Part shown: piece after piece, positions 6,696-15,065 of the stretch
Position numbering within the stretch: the first letter of the stretch is position 1
Layout of the letters: every line of letters starts with the position of its first letter
Assembly: GCA_964544695.1 (NCBI GenBank)
Contig: CAZJDB010000013.1
Location: forward strand, 1 to 46,221
Direction of reading: 5' to 3'
DNA from: Dinghuibacter sp964544695
GTDB taxonomy: Bacteria > Bacteroidota > Bacteroidia > Chitinophagales > Chitinophagaceae
DNA: 46,221 nucleotides
Program-made: the position numbers and the translations under genes
Notes under the pieces: generated by a model
Database searches by the model: none
What the model was told of the DNA's origin: nothing
The model's input: the letters and a program-made list of their open reading frames with translations, nothing else

Positions 6696-8822
6696 ATGTC
6701 AATTATTCAGAAAATCAGGGATAAATATGCTGCCTTGGCGATTGCCGTCATCGCCATCGCGATGGTAGGCTTTATCTTGATCGACGCCTTGAGCAGTCGA
6801 ACCGGAGGTGGGGCATTTGGGTCGAATACGACCGATGTGGGAAAGGTGAATGGGGAAATCATTAACCGGGTGGACTTCGACGGACTGTTGAAACGGGCCG
6901 AGGACAATTATACGAGCCAGGGAATGCAGGTCAATGAGGAGCTTAGGGGCCAGATAAACAATTCGTTGTGGAGACAAATGGTAGACCAGAAGATATTGGA
7001 CCAGCAAATGGACGACCTGGGACTAACCTTTACTCAAAAAGAACTGGATGCTGTGCTGTACGGGGCCAATCCTCCGGAAATGCTCCGGGAAAGGTTTACC
7101 GATCCGAAAACGGGTCAGTATCAGGCCGACCAGGTGCGGGAAATGGTCCGGCAATTGAAGCGCCGGCCGGCATCGGACCCTCAGAGGCAAGCCCTTGAGG
7201 ACTATATCAATAACAAGGTAATCAAGGACGCACTCCGGAACAAATACCTGATCATGTTGATGGGGGGAGCGTATTATCCTAAATGGCTGGCCGAGAAGGA
7301 TAACCAGGACAATAGCGCCGTCGCCAACATTTCCTATGTGGACGTACCTTATGCCCTGATCTCGGATAGTTCTATCAAGGTCACCGACGCCGAAATCGAC
7401 GATTATGTAAGTGCACATAAGGGAGAATTCAAGTCAGATGAAGCCTCCAGGGATATTAGCTATGTCCTGTTCAGCGGGGACCCAAGCCCAAAAGACAGCG
7501 CCGTGGCCTTGTCCCAGGTCGAGGGCTTGCGCGCGGGTTTGGCTGATGCCAAGGACCCGGCCGTTTTCCTGAATGAAAACGGGTCCAGCATTACTTATAA
7601 CGATCAATACCAGACTAAAGACGCCCTGCAGGTGCCCGACAAGGATTCCATCGTGGCCCTGCCGATCGGAGGCCTTTTCGGGCCATTCCTGTTTAATGGC
7701 AGTTATGCGATCGCCAAGATGATCGATAAAAAGGACCTGCCGGATTCCGTCAGGGCCCGCCATATCCTTGTGGGCACCATCGATCCGAATACCAGGCAAC
7801 CGACCCTGGACGACAGCACTGCCAAACGCAAAATCGATAGCATCCAGAATCTTATCGACCACGGTGCGAATTGGGATAGCCTGGCAGCGAAATTATCCGA
7901 CGACCCGGGTTCCAAGGATAAGGGTGGTGACATGGGGTACTTTACCGCGGATAGGATGGTCAAGGAATTTTCCGATTTTTCCTTCAACGGAAAGAAAGGG
8001 GAAAGAAAAATCGTGAAAACCGTATTTGGGTACCACCTCATCGAAATCCTGGATCAGAAGAACATCGAGCCCCATTATAAGGTTGCTTTTATGGCCAAGG
8101 ACATTCAACCCAGCGATGAAACCACGAATGCGGCCAACGTGGCGGCCACCAGCTTTTCGGCCGATGCACAGGGCGGACTGAGTTTCGAGGATGCGGCCCG
8201 GAAACACCACGTCTCGGTACGTACGGCCAGCCTCCACGAATCCGAGTATGATGTGCAAGGCATTGGACCGGCGCGATCCCTGATCAAGTGGACCTTCCAA
8301 AGCAAAAAAGGGACCATCGGAGAACCCGAGGAATTCGGGAATGAATTCATCGTGGCGGTCGTTACGGGGGTCCACGATGCGGGCCTGCCCAGTGGTACGT
8401 ATGCGCGCCTGCTGGTAGAAAACAGCGTGCGCAGGGAAAAGAAGGCCAAGATCATCTCCGACAAACTGGGCCATGTCCAGGATTTATCCGCTGCTGCCGC
8501 CGGTTACAATCAAACTGTCCAACACGCCGACAGTGTCCACTTCACCTCCATGGCGGTCCAAAACCTTGGGAATGAGCCCAAGGTGGTGGGAGCGGCTTTT
8601 TTCAAAGGAAACCTCAGTAAAGTGTCCGAGCCTATTCAGGGCAATTCGGGGGTTTATTTCCTGAAAACGGACGGGTTGATCAGCCTGCCCAACCAAAACA
8701 ACGACTATACCATTCAACGCCAGAATATGGAGGGGGTGATGCGGCAGTCCATCGGACAAAGCTCTCCCGAGGGCATGCACGAAGCGGCGAATATAAAAGA
8801 CTACAGGATCAAGTTCTATTAA
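6696..8822 (+). CDS. PpiD/SurA-type peptidylprolyl isomerase, membrane-anchored
   Basis: A 708-residue periplasmic folding factor with PpiD architecture. A short cytoplasmic N terminus is followed by one membrane anchor (~13-33, LAIAVIAIAMVGFILIDAL). A SurA-like N-terminal chaperone region (~45-200) follows, with VGKVNGEIINRVDFDGLLKR and QMVDQKILDQQMDDLGL. One parvulin-type rotamase domain (~352-447) opens with RARHILVGT, contains DDPGSKDKGGDMGYF, and ends GYHLIEILDQ. A second, degenerate repeat-like region follows to the C terminus. It probably assists folding of secreted or outer-membrane proteins. It appears to be transcribed alone, ending at a good intrinsic terminator (8845-8874). Its upstream neighbour is the origin candidate. 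The fold assignment is secure; the exact orthology (PpiD versus another SurA-like protein) is less so. Confidence 0.88.
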   Translation: MSIIQKIRDKYAALAIAVIAIAMVGFILIDALSSRTGGGAFGSNTTDVGKVNGEIINRVDFDGLLKRAEDNYTSQGMQVNEELRGQINNSLWRQMVDQKILDQQMDDLGLTFTQKELDAVLYGANPPEMLRERFTDPKTGQYQADQVREMVRQLKRRPASDPQRQALEDYINNKVIKDALRNKYLIMLMGGAYYPKWLAEKDNQDNSAVANISYVDVPYALISDSSIKVTDAEIDDYVSAHKGEFKSDEASRDISYVLFSGDPSPKDSAVALSQVEGLRAGLADAKDPAVFLNENGSSITYNDQYQTKDALQVPDKDSIVALPIGGLFGPFLFNGSYAIAKMIDKKDLPDSVRARHILVGTIDPNTRQPTLDDSTAKRKIDSIQNLIDHGANWDSLAAKLSDDPGSKDKGGDMGYFTADRMVKEFSDFSFNGKKGERKIVKTVFGYHLIEILDQKNIEPHYKVAFMAKDIQPSDETTNAANVAATSFSADAQGGLSFEDAARKHHVSVRTASLHESEYDVQGIGPARSLIKWTFQSKKGTIGEPEEFGNEFIVAVVTGVHDAGLPSGTYARLLVENSVRREKKAKIISDKLGHVQDLSAAAAGYNQTVQHADSVHFTSMAVQNLGNEPKVVGAAFFKGNLSKVSEPIQGNSGVYFLKTDGLISLPNQNNDYTIQRQNMEGVMRQSIGQSSPEGMHEAANIKDYRIKFY

Positions 8823-8844
8823 TAGGGCCATACCGCCTTGCAAG

Positions 8845-8874
8845 AGACCCCGACTGAAGAGCCGGGGTCTTTTC
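8845..8874 (+). terminator. intrinsic terminator after the PpiD-like gene
   Basis: AGACCCCG (8845-8852) pairs perfectly with CGGGGTCT (8863-8870) around a 10-nt loop, followed directly by a T-run. It stands 22 nt after the stop. The T-run leads straight into the -7 element of the next gene. Confidence 0.85.
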
Positions 8875-8875
8875 G

Positions 8876-8883
8876 TATTTTTG
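8876..8883 (+). promoter_or_regulatory. -7 element (TATTTTTG) for DUF2480 gene
   Basis: An exact TAnnTTTG ends only 4 nt before the ATG at 8888. If it is a real promoter the transcript would be leaderless or nearly so. No clear -33 TTTG is visible, because the terminator stem occupies that position. Confidence 0.5.
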
Positions 8884-8887
8884 CAGT

Positions 8888-9394
8888 ATGGATACCATTG
8901 TGAATAAGGTTGCGGAAAGCGGAATCCTAAGCCTCGATCTCCAGGATTACCTGCCCGCGCCGGAGACGCTGACCGAATTCGATCTGAAGGATTACCTTTT
9001 TATGGGACTGATCCTGAAAGAAAAAGATTTCCGGGCGTCGCTCCAGGCGATCGATTGGTCGGCTTACCAGGATAAGTCCGTCGCCCTTCATTGTTCGGTG
9101 GACACCCTGATTCCAGCCTGGGCGTACATGTTGGTAGGAGCCTATCTACAGCCGGTAGCCAGGACCGTTTTCATGGGGAGCCCCGAATCGTTGCGGTTGC
9201 GTCTCCTCCTGGACGCCATCAACACTTTGCCGACGGAAACGTATCGTGATCAACGTGTGGTGATCAAAGGTTGCGGAGATCAGTCTATCCCGGCGGATGC
9301 CTATCTGGCGGTTACGCTTCGGCTCAGACCGGTGGTAAAATCAATTATGTACGGGGAACCATGCAGCACCGTCCCGGTGTTCAAGAAAAAATAG
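8888..9394 (+). CDS. DUF2480 family protein
   Basis: A 168-residue soluble protein of the Bacteroidota family DUF2480, function unknown. It begins MDTIVNKVAESGILSLDLQDY and carries the family's FDLKDYLFMGLILKEKDFR segment, a central HCSVDTLIPAWAYMLVG region and the C-terminal VVIKGCGDQSIPADAYL. There is no signal peptide and no obvious catalytic motif, although the conserved C/D/IPxxAY repeats (around 75 and 135) suggest two similar halves. It follows a terminator and carries its own -7 element, so it is probably monocistronic. It converges on the aminotransferase gene 6 bp away. Confidence 0.85.
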   Translation: MDTIVNKVAESGILSLDLQDYLPAPETLTEFDLKDYLFMGLILKEKDFRASLQAIDWSAYQDKSVALHCSVDTLIPAWAYMLVGAYLQPVARTVFMGSPESLRLRLLLDAINTLPTETYRDQRVVIKGCGDQSIPADAYLAVTLRLRPVVKSIMYGEPCSTVPVFKKK

Positions 9395-9400
9395 CCTTTT

Positions 9401-10543
9401 TCAGTGCAGCGCCGAGAGCCTCCGGGCGGCCTCTTCCAACGTTTTCTCGGCCTTGGCGAAACAAAACCGGACCACCCCGTCGTCCCGACCATCCCGATAA
9501 AACACCGAAACGGGGATAACCGCAACCCCGAATTCCCTCGTGAGGCGCACTGAAAAGTCGGTATCCCGCTCATCGCTGAAATGACCGTAGGAGCCCAGTA
9601 CGAAATAACTGCCCTTGCTGTCAAGCCACCGGAAGGGACTTCCCTGCATGTGTTGCAAAAAATAATCGCGCTTTTTCTGAAAAAAGAGGGGAAGGCCTTC
9701 GTAGGCCTCCCGGTTGTCCAGGAAGGCCGCCAGGCCCACCTGTGCGGGCGTATTGGTCGAAAAAGCATTGAACTGGTGGACCTTCCTGAATTCCTTGCTC
9801 AGGGCGGGCGGCGCAATGCAGTAGCCGATCTTCCATCCGGTACAATGATAGGCCTTGCCAAAGGAAAAGCAGGCAAAGGTCCGTTCCCTCAGGCCCGGGA
9901 AACCCAGCGCGCTGGGGTGCTTGTATCCGTCGAAAGTAATGTGTTCATATACCTCGTCGCTGCAAACGAGGATGTCCGTTCCGTCCAGTATGTTTTCCAG
10001 TTCGCGAAAATCGCTTTCCTTCCAAACACTGCCCGTCGGGTTGTGAGGTGTATTGAGGATAACCATCTTTGTCTTGGGCGTAATTGCCGCGCGGACACGG
10101 TCCCAGTCAATGGAATATTCGGGAAAGGTCAGAGGAATCAATACCGCTGTTGCTCCGTTGAGGGTGATTCCGGGGAGGTAACTGTCGTACGCGGGCTCGA
10201 AAACGATTACCTCGTCGCCGGGCCTCAGGATACAGGTAAGGGAAGTATAAATAGCGTAAGTGGCGCCCGGGGTCACCGTGACCTCTTCGGTGGGGTCCAC
10301 GCGGACGCCATACAGGTGCCCGACTTTGGCGGAAATCTTTTCGCGAAGCGGGGGATACCCATTCATATGGGTATATTGATTGTAACCCTCCTTCATGGCT
10401 CCGCCCACCAGATCCGAAAGGCGCTCGTCCATGGGGAAGTCTGGGAATCCCTGGGATAAATTAATGGCGCCGCATTCCTGCGCCAGGGAGGTCATTACCG
10501 TGAAAATCGTGGTGCCGACGGAAGGCAATTTGCTCTCAGGCAT
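9401..10543 (-). CDS. methionine/kynurenine-type aminotransferase (class I/II PLP fold)
   Basis: A 380-residue PLP-dependent aminotransferase closest to the YbdL/methionine aminotransferase group. It has SQGFPDFPMDERL near the N terminus, TPGATYAIY (92-99), the cofactor-binding NTPHNPTG (164-171), SDEVYEHI, and the Schiff-base lysine K230 in SFGKAYHCTGWKIGY. ATG 10543 is chosen over an in-frame start at 10618, because MPESKLPSVGTTIF matches the normal N terminus and gives an 8-bp overlap with the upstream aminotransferase. The two enzymes form an operon. Substrate cannot be fixed from sequence; keto-acid salvage of methionine (KMTB) is typical of the group. Confidence 0.88.
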   Translation of the reverse strand: MPESKLPSVGTTIFTVMTSLAQECGAINLSQGFPDFPMDERLSDLVGGAMKEGYNQYTHMNGYPPLREKISAKVGHLYGVRVDPTEEVTVTPGATYAIYTSLTCILRPGDEVIVFEPAYDSYLPGITLNGATAVLIPLTFPEYSIDWDRVRAAITPKTKMVILNTPHNPTGSVWKESDFRELENILDGTDILVCSDEVYEHITFDGYKHPSALGFPGLRERTFACFSFGKAYHCTGWKIGYCIAPPALSKEFRKVHQFNAFSTNTPAQVGLAAFLDNREAYEGLPLFFQKKRDYFLQHMQGSPFRWLDSKGSYFVLGSYGHFSDERDTDFSVRLTREFGVAVIPVSVFYRDGRDDGVVRFCFAKAEKTLEEAARRLSALH

Positions 10544-11798
10544 ACCGGAGCTCCCCCAGGGCCCGGCGCAGGGAATCGAACATTTCGGGTATTTCTTCTT
10601 TGATGCAGGTACCCACACTTAGGCGGTACCAGGAGGAATTGCGACCCGCCCCGAAAGCATAGAAGGGCACAACGGCCAGGCCGGCCGCGCCCAGGATGTA
10701 GGCCGTTACCGCTTCCTGGTTTTCCAGGGTTTTACCGGCCGGGGTCTTTTGGCCCACGAGGTTGAAGCGCACGGCCAGATAAATTGCGGCCTGGGGGGCT
10801 ACCGCGTCCACGGCCAGACCGTCGTCCTTCATCTCCATGAAACCTTCGTAAATCCGCGTAAGGCGTTCCTCAAGTTCGGACTTGAACTGGAAAAGATAGC
10901 GATCGATGTCGGCGCTCCTAAGTAGGTATCGGGCAGTGGCCTTTTGTTCCGCCATGGGGGCCCAGGCGCCCATATGCGAGAGGATAGCCTTCATTTTAGC
11001 GATCACCAGGGCCGGACCCATGGCCCAACCCACGCGGAGCCCCGTGGACGCAAAGGCCTTGCTGATCCCATCGATAAATATGGTATACTCTTTCAGCTCG
11101 GGTCGCAGGGAAACGGGGTTGTAATGGCGTGTCGATCCGTACGTCAGGGTCCAGTACATCTGGTCGTACATGATGAATAACTTTTTCCTCCCGTCTCCCC
11201 GGCGCAGGTTCTCTTCCACCACCCCGTCGCAAATTGCCTGCAATTCGCTTTTGCTGAAGGTGGTTCCCGTGGGGTTCAGGGGAGAGCACAGGGCCAGCAG
11301 GGTGGCGTCTCCCAATAAAGGGAGGATCTGGGCGGCGGTGGGCATGAACTGTTGTTCCGGGCCGGCCTCTATGGTCACGTGCTGGCCTTCCACGAAGTGC
11401 ACGTAATGGTTATTGTTCCAGGAAGGAACTGCATAAATTACTTTCTCTCCTTTATCCGCGATGGAACGGTACAGGGCATAAATCAAGGGGCGACCCCCCG
11501 AAGCGATGAGCATTTCCGCGGGCGAATACTGCAACCCCAACCTTTCGCCGATGAATTTCCCTACGGATTCCCTCAGTTCAAGGATGCCCTCCGCGGGCGG
11601 ATAGTTGGTATACCCCTCCCTGTAAGCATCGTGGATACCCGCCTCCAGCTCGGGGGGGATGGGAAAGATGCGGGAATCGAAGTCCCCGATCGTGAAATTG
11701 TATATTCTGCTACCCTGGCGGATTTTATCATTGATCTCATTGCCCAGGCGAACTATTTCGGATCCAACGAGGCTTTCGGCCAAACGAGAGAGTTGCAT
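10536..11798 (-). CDS. class I/II aminotransferase (aspartate aminotransferase-like)
   Basis: A 420-residue fold-type I PLP enzyme. Visible motifs are YNFTIGDFDSRIFPIP (33-48), the GYTNYPPAEGILELRE substrate loop, SGGRPLIYAL (100-109), CSPLNPTG (171-178, with N175 facing PLP), YDQMY (211-215) and the lysine K247 in IDGISKAFASTGLRVGW. It is longer than the neighbouring aminotransferase and clearly not a recent duplicate of it. Its stop overlaps the start of the downstream enzyme by 8 bp, so the two are co-expressed. The amino donor and acceptor are not determinable. It starts 116 bp from the divergent dnaN. Confidence 0.87.
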   Translation of the reverse strand: MQLSRLAESLVGSEIVRLGNEINDKIRQGSRIYNFTIGDFDSRIFPIPPELEAGIHDAYREGYTNYPPAEGILELRESVGKFIGERLGLQYSPAEMLIASGGRPLIYALYRSIADKGEKVIYAVPSWNNNHYVHFVEGQHVTIEAGPEQQFMPTAAQILPLLGDATLLALCSPLNPTGTTFSKSELQAICDGVVEENLRRGDGRKKLFIMYDQMYWTLTYGSTRHYNPVSLRPELKEYTIFIDGISKAFASTGLRVGWAMGPALVIAKMKAILSHMGAWAPMAEQKATARYLLRSADIDRYLFQFKSELEERLTRIYEGFMEMKDDGLAVDAVAPQAAIYLAVRFNLVGQKTPAGKTLENQEAVTAYILGAAGLAVVPFYAFGAGRNSSWYRLSVGTCIKEEIPEMFDSLRRALGELRYA

Positions 11799-11914
11799 GC
11801 AGTCGAAGTTACGGCTTATCCCCGCAGGTTTATAAGTTTTGGAAGGCTATTGCTAAAAACTTTATAAATTGACGCCGATTTAGCGGACTCTCATTTTCAA
11901 ACGAACCCGGCATT

Positions 11915-13030
11915 ATGAAGTTTATCGTTTCCTCATCGGCATTATTGAAACACCTGCAGCAGATCAGCGGCGTGATCAACGCCAATACGGTACTTCCCAT
12001 ACTGGAGGATTTTCTTTTCGATGTCCAGAAAAACAGGTTGACCGTCGTCGCAACCGACCTGGAAACCGTGATGAAAGTTGCCTTGGATATAGAAGCAAAG
12101 GACAGCGGGAAGGTTTGCATCCCCGCTAAGATTTTGATGGATTCATTGAAGAATATTCCGGACCAGCCCCTTACTTTTACTATAGAGAAAAATTTTGCGA
12201 TAGAAATTACGAGTGATAACGGGAAGTACAAGGTCATGGGCGAAAACCCGGATAATTTTCCAAAAGAACCCGCAGCTGACGAAGCTACTGCTTTCACCAT
12301 GTCGAGCACGGCGCTGGTGACGGCCATCAATAAAACGTTGTTTTCGGTGAGCAACGACGACCTGCGGCCGGCCATGACGGGGGTCTACTTCGAGTTGGAA
12401 AAGGACAGCCTGAATTTCGTGGCTACCGATGCACACCGTCTGGTCCGGTATCGCCGAAAGGAAGTGAAGGTGGGAAAGACAGACAACTTCATCGTCCCCA
12501 AGAAACCCCTGAATCTCCTGAAAAGCGCGCTCCCGGACAACGACGACGAACTGAAGTTGTCTTACAGCACCAACCATTTATTCGTGTCCCACGGAACCAC
12601 GCAACTGACGTGCCGCCTCATAGACGCCCGCTTCCCCGATTACAAGGTGGTCATACCCGTGGATAATCCATACGCGATGGTGGTGAACCGGCTGGACTTT
12701 CAGAATGCACTTCGCAGGGTCAGCGTATTCAGCAACAAAAGCACCAACCAGGTGGTCCTGAGTATCAGCGGAAGCGAACTCCAGTTGGCCTCCCAAGATG
12801 TGGACTTCAGCTTCGAGGGAAATGAGCGGATGCGCTGCCGCTATGAAGGAGAAGATATGCAAATCGCCTTCAACGCGAAATTCCTGATCGAAATGCTCAA
12901 TGCCACCGATGCCGAAGAAGTGAAGATGGAGTTGTCCACGCCCACCAAGGCGGGAATCATCAAGCCCGTGGAGCAGGAGCCCGATGAGGATCAGTTGATG
13001 CTCGTGATGCCGCTCATGTTAAACACCTAA
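11915..13030 (+). CDS. dnaN: DNA polymerase III beta subunit (sliding clamp)
   Basis: DnaN forms the dimeric ring that tethers DNA polymerase III to DNA. The 371-residue product has the three-domain clamp pattern: MKFIVSSSALLKHLQQISGVINANTVLPILEDF at the N terminus, KVMGENPDNFPKEP and FVATDAHRLVRYRR in the middle, and VSIS / LASQDVDFSFEG leading to the C-terminal LMLVMPLML, the clamp's usual carboxy-terminal strand. It appears without dnaA or recF. It lies 5.4 kb to the right of the DnaA-box cluster and on the strand that would be leading if that cluster is the origin. Confidence 0.97.
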   Translation: MKFIVSSSALLKHLQQISGVINANTVLPILEDFLFDVQKNRLTVVATDLETVMKVALDIEAKDSGKVCIPAKILMDSLKNIPDQPLTFTIEKNFAIEITSDNGKYKVMGENPDNFPKEPAADEATAFTMSSTALVTAINKTLFSVSNDDLRPAMTGVYFELEKDSLNFVATDAHRLVRYRRKEVKVGKTDNFIVPKKPLNLLKSALPDNDDELKLSYSTNHLFVSHGTTQLTCRLIDARFPDYKVVIPVDNPYAMVVNRLDFQNALRRVSVFSNKSTNQVVLSISGSELQLASQDVDFSFEGNERMRCRYEGEDMQIAFNAKFLIEMLNATDAEEVKMELSTPTKAGIIKPVEQEPDEDQLMLVMPLMLNT

Positions 13031-13054
13031 CGCGCTCGCGCCAACACGTACAAC

Positions 13055-13264
13055 ATGGTTTTACTGAAAACCTTTGATAATTATATCAGCGCGCACGTGG
13101 CGCTCACCAAATTGCAGTCAGAAGGGTTTCATCCTTCCCTTCGCGATGAAAACCTGGTTACGGTAGAACCGTTTTTACTCTACGCCACGGGGGGGATCAA
13201 ATTGGTGGTTCCCGAAGACGAGGCCGAAGAGGCGATGAAGGCGCTGCCGGTGGACGCCCCGTAA
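13055..13264 (+). CDS. DUF2007 domain protein (putative signal-transducing protein)
   Basis: A 69-residue single-domain protein of the DUF2007 family: MVLLKTFDNYISAHVALTKLQSEGF, then a short acidic segment and the typical closing GIKLVVPEDEAEEAMKAL. The family folds like an ACT/PII-type ferredoxin-like domain and is of unknown function. It lies 24 bp after dnaN on the same strand and is probably co-transcribed with it. Confidence 0.82.
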   Translation: MVLLKTFDNYISAHVALTKLQSEGFHPSLRDENLVTVEPFLLYATGGIKLVVPEDEAEEAMKALPVDAP

Positions 13265-13302
13265 GCCCCCGCAACAGACGAAAATTAGTCGTAAATTCAT
13301 AC

Positions 13303-14136
13303 GTGCACGCGATTAGCCAATATTGGGCGCAAATTCCGTCTTCCCACCGCTTCCTTATACTGGTGGGTGGGCTCCTCGTGTTTTGGATACTCGAAGGGTC
13401 CCTGCCCCTTTTCAGAATGTCCTACCGGAAGTGGAACCACGCGGGCGTAAACTTATTTTTCACCCTGACCACGGTAGTGATCAATTTTGCTTTCGCTTTT
13501 GCCATTGTGGCCACCTGTCAGTGGGCCTCCGCGCATCATTTCGGACTACTTTATATTGTACCCCTGCCCACCTGGGCTTTTGTGCTGGCCGGATTGTTAC
13601 TCCTCGATCTCATCAGCGCCTGGCTGATCCATTGGATAGAGCACCAGACCCGATGGATGTGGCAATTCCATACGATTCACCATATCGACCGGAATGTGGA
13701 TGTGACTACGGCCAACCGGCATCATCCGGTGGAGAGCGTTTTCCGCGCTTTCTTCACATTGCTCGCGGTTTTTGTCACGGGGGCGCCTATTTGGGTCCTC
13801 ATGCTCTACCAGTCATTTTCGGTTTTGTTTTCCCAGTTCAATCACGCGAATATCCGGTTGCCACATCGGTTTGATCGGGCGCTTTCGTGGGTTATCGTTT
13901 CTCCGGATATGCACAAGGTGCATCATCATTTCGCGCGGCCGTATACTGATTCCAATTACGGCAACATCTTTTCCCTCTGGGACCGGCTTTTCGGGACGTT
14001 TTTGTACCTGCCGCCTTCTTCTCTTCGTTATGGGCTGGATACACATATGTCGGAAAAGGATAGCATCGGGGTTCTCCTCGGAGTACCGTTTCAGCCCTAT
14101 CGTGCTCGCCCGAAAAATTCACCCGCGAAGGGGTAG
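13303..14136 (+). CDS. sterol desaturase / fatty acid hydroxylase family membrane protein
   Basis: A 277-residue integral membrane di-iron enzyme. About four hydrophobic helices surround the eight-plus-histidine signature: HWIEH (110-114), HTIHH (123-127), NRHHP (139-142) and HKVHHHF (204-210). The family hydroxylates or desaturates lipids or carotenoids, but the substrate is unknown here. No ATG is available at the proper N terminus. GTG 13303 gives a complete first membrane helix, and TAAATTCA (13292-13299), a partial -7 match, ends 3 nt before it. The stop codon (14134-14136) falls inside the left arm of a large inverted repeat. It could be in one transcript with DUF2007. Confidence 0.85.
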   Translation: MHAISQYWAQIPSSHRFLILVGGLLVFWILEGSLPLFRMSYRKWNHAGVNLFFTLTTVVINFAFAFAIVATCQWASAHHFGLLYIVPLPTWAFVLAGLLLLDLISAWLIHWIEHQTRWMWQFHTIHHIDRNVDVTTANRHHPVESVFRAFFTLLAVFVTGAPIWVLMLYQSFSVLFSQFNHANIRLPHRFDRALSWVIVSPDMHKVHHHFARPYTDSNYGNIFSLWDRLFGTFLYLPPSSLRYGLDTHMSEKDSIGVLLGVPFQPYRARPKNSPAKG

Positions 14137-14240
14137 AGGAGCCACTCACTCCGCGTCAGGCCCCATCGATGACATGCTTAGCTGCTTTGCATCCCTTGGG
14201 GGGCCTGAAAGCGTAGTTCGTAGCTCCCCTACCCCTTCGC
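14125..14240. repeat. 116-bp nested palindrome spanning the end of the hydroxylase gene
   Basis: Outer arms 14125-14142 and 14223-14240 are 18-bp inverted repeats with one mismatch (GCGAAGGGGTAG / CTACCCCTTCGC at the ends). A second perfect 9-bp pair lies inside, TCAGGCCCC (14156-14164) and GGGGCCTGA (14200-14208), with a further ATGC/GCAT pairing between them. The gene's stop codon is in the left arm. There is no T-tract. It could act as an RNA stability element or bidirectional barrier, or be a MITE-like insertion. Confidence 0.7.
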
Positions 14241-14324
14241 TGGCATCTTTTGGCTCGATCGCGGTCCAGTCACCTCACCCCAAAAGTGAATTGGGTCGGG
14301 AAAAATGGCCATATTTGTAAGCAA

Positions 14325-15065
14325 ATGAAGAAAGGCATGCGCACAGCGGCGTTGATACCGGCCAGATATGCGGCTACAAGGTTTCCTGGAAAACTCATGC
14401 AGATATTGGGGGGCAAGACAGTCATCAGGCATACGTATGAAAATACGCTGGCTACTGGGTTGTTTGATGAGGTCTTTGTGGTTACCGACAGCCCGGTGAT
14501 TTTCGATGAAATAACGGCGGGGGGCGGACGGGCTAAGATGAGCGTTCGTCAACATGAGAGCGGGAGCGACAGGATCGCGGAGGCAGTGGAGGATATGGAG
14601 GTTGACGTGGTATTGAATATACAGGGGGATACGCCATTCATTAAAAAAGAACCCCTGGCGAAGCTGCTGGAGGTTTTCAGGGGGGAAGACGGGCCGGAAA
14701 TCCAAGTGGCGTCGTTGATGCAGCAGTTAAAGGACGCGGCACAAATTGCGGATGAAAACTATGTCAAGGTGGCGGTGGATTTGAAGGGGAACTCGCTGTT
14801 TTTTTCGAGGAGCGTCATTCCATTTCCCAGGAATAAGACCCTTCCTATTCCCTATTACGAGCACATTGGGGTATATGCTTTCCGGAAACAGGCGTTGCTG
14901 AATTTCACGCGCTGGGCGGTGACGCCACTGGAGGATGCGGAAAAGGTGGAATGCTTGCGCTACCTTGAACACGGGATACCACTGCGGATGGTTTTAGTAG
15001 ACTATATGGGTGTGGAGATCGACACACCTGAAGATTTGGAAAGGGCTGCAAAACTCATCTTATGA
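14325..15065 (+). CDS. kdsB: 3-deoxy-manno-octulosonate cytidylyltransferase
   Basis: KdsB activates Kdo (or 8-amino-Kdo) with CTP for lipopolysaccharide core synthesis in the cytoplasm. The 246-residue product has the nucleotidyltransferase N terminus ALIPARYAATRFPGKLM, then SVRQHESGSDRIAEA, the NIQGDTPFI metal/substrate motif, and IGVYAFRK plus the C-terminal GVEIDTPEDLE. Most KdsB proteins read NVQGDEP or NIQGDEP; here the residue after GD is Thr, a small deviation in the motif. ATG 14325 is chosen because it sits immediately before the conserved start. CATATTTG, one mismatch from a -7 element, lies about 6 nt upstream of it. It overlaps the ROK kinase by ATGA, making kdsB-ROK-kdnB a tight operon. 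Confidence 0.93.
   Translation: MKKGMRTAALIPARYAATRFPGKLMQILGGKTVIRHTYENTLATGLFDEVFVVTDSPVIFDEITAGGGRAKMSVRQHESGSDRIAEAVEDMEVDVVLNIQGDTPFIKKEPLAKLLEVFRGEDGPEIQVASLMQQLKDAAQIADENYVKVAVDLKGNSLFFSRSVIPFPRNKTLPIPYYEHIGVYAFRKQALLNFTRWAVTPLEDAEKVECLRYLEHGIPLRMVLVDYMGVEIDTPEDLERAAKLIL

Noticed and set aside
13303..14136. Alternative frames with long open stretches (13323-13874, 13772-14320)
   Set aside because: They are out-of-frame readings of the fatty acid hydroxylase gene, whose frame carries all the histidine motifs.
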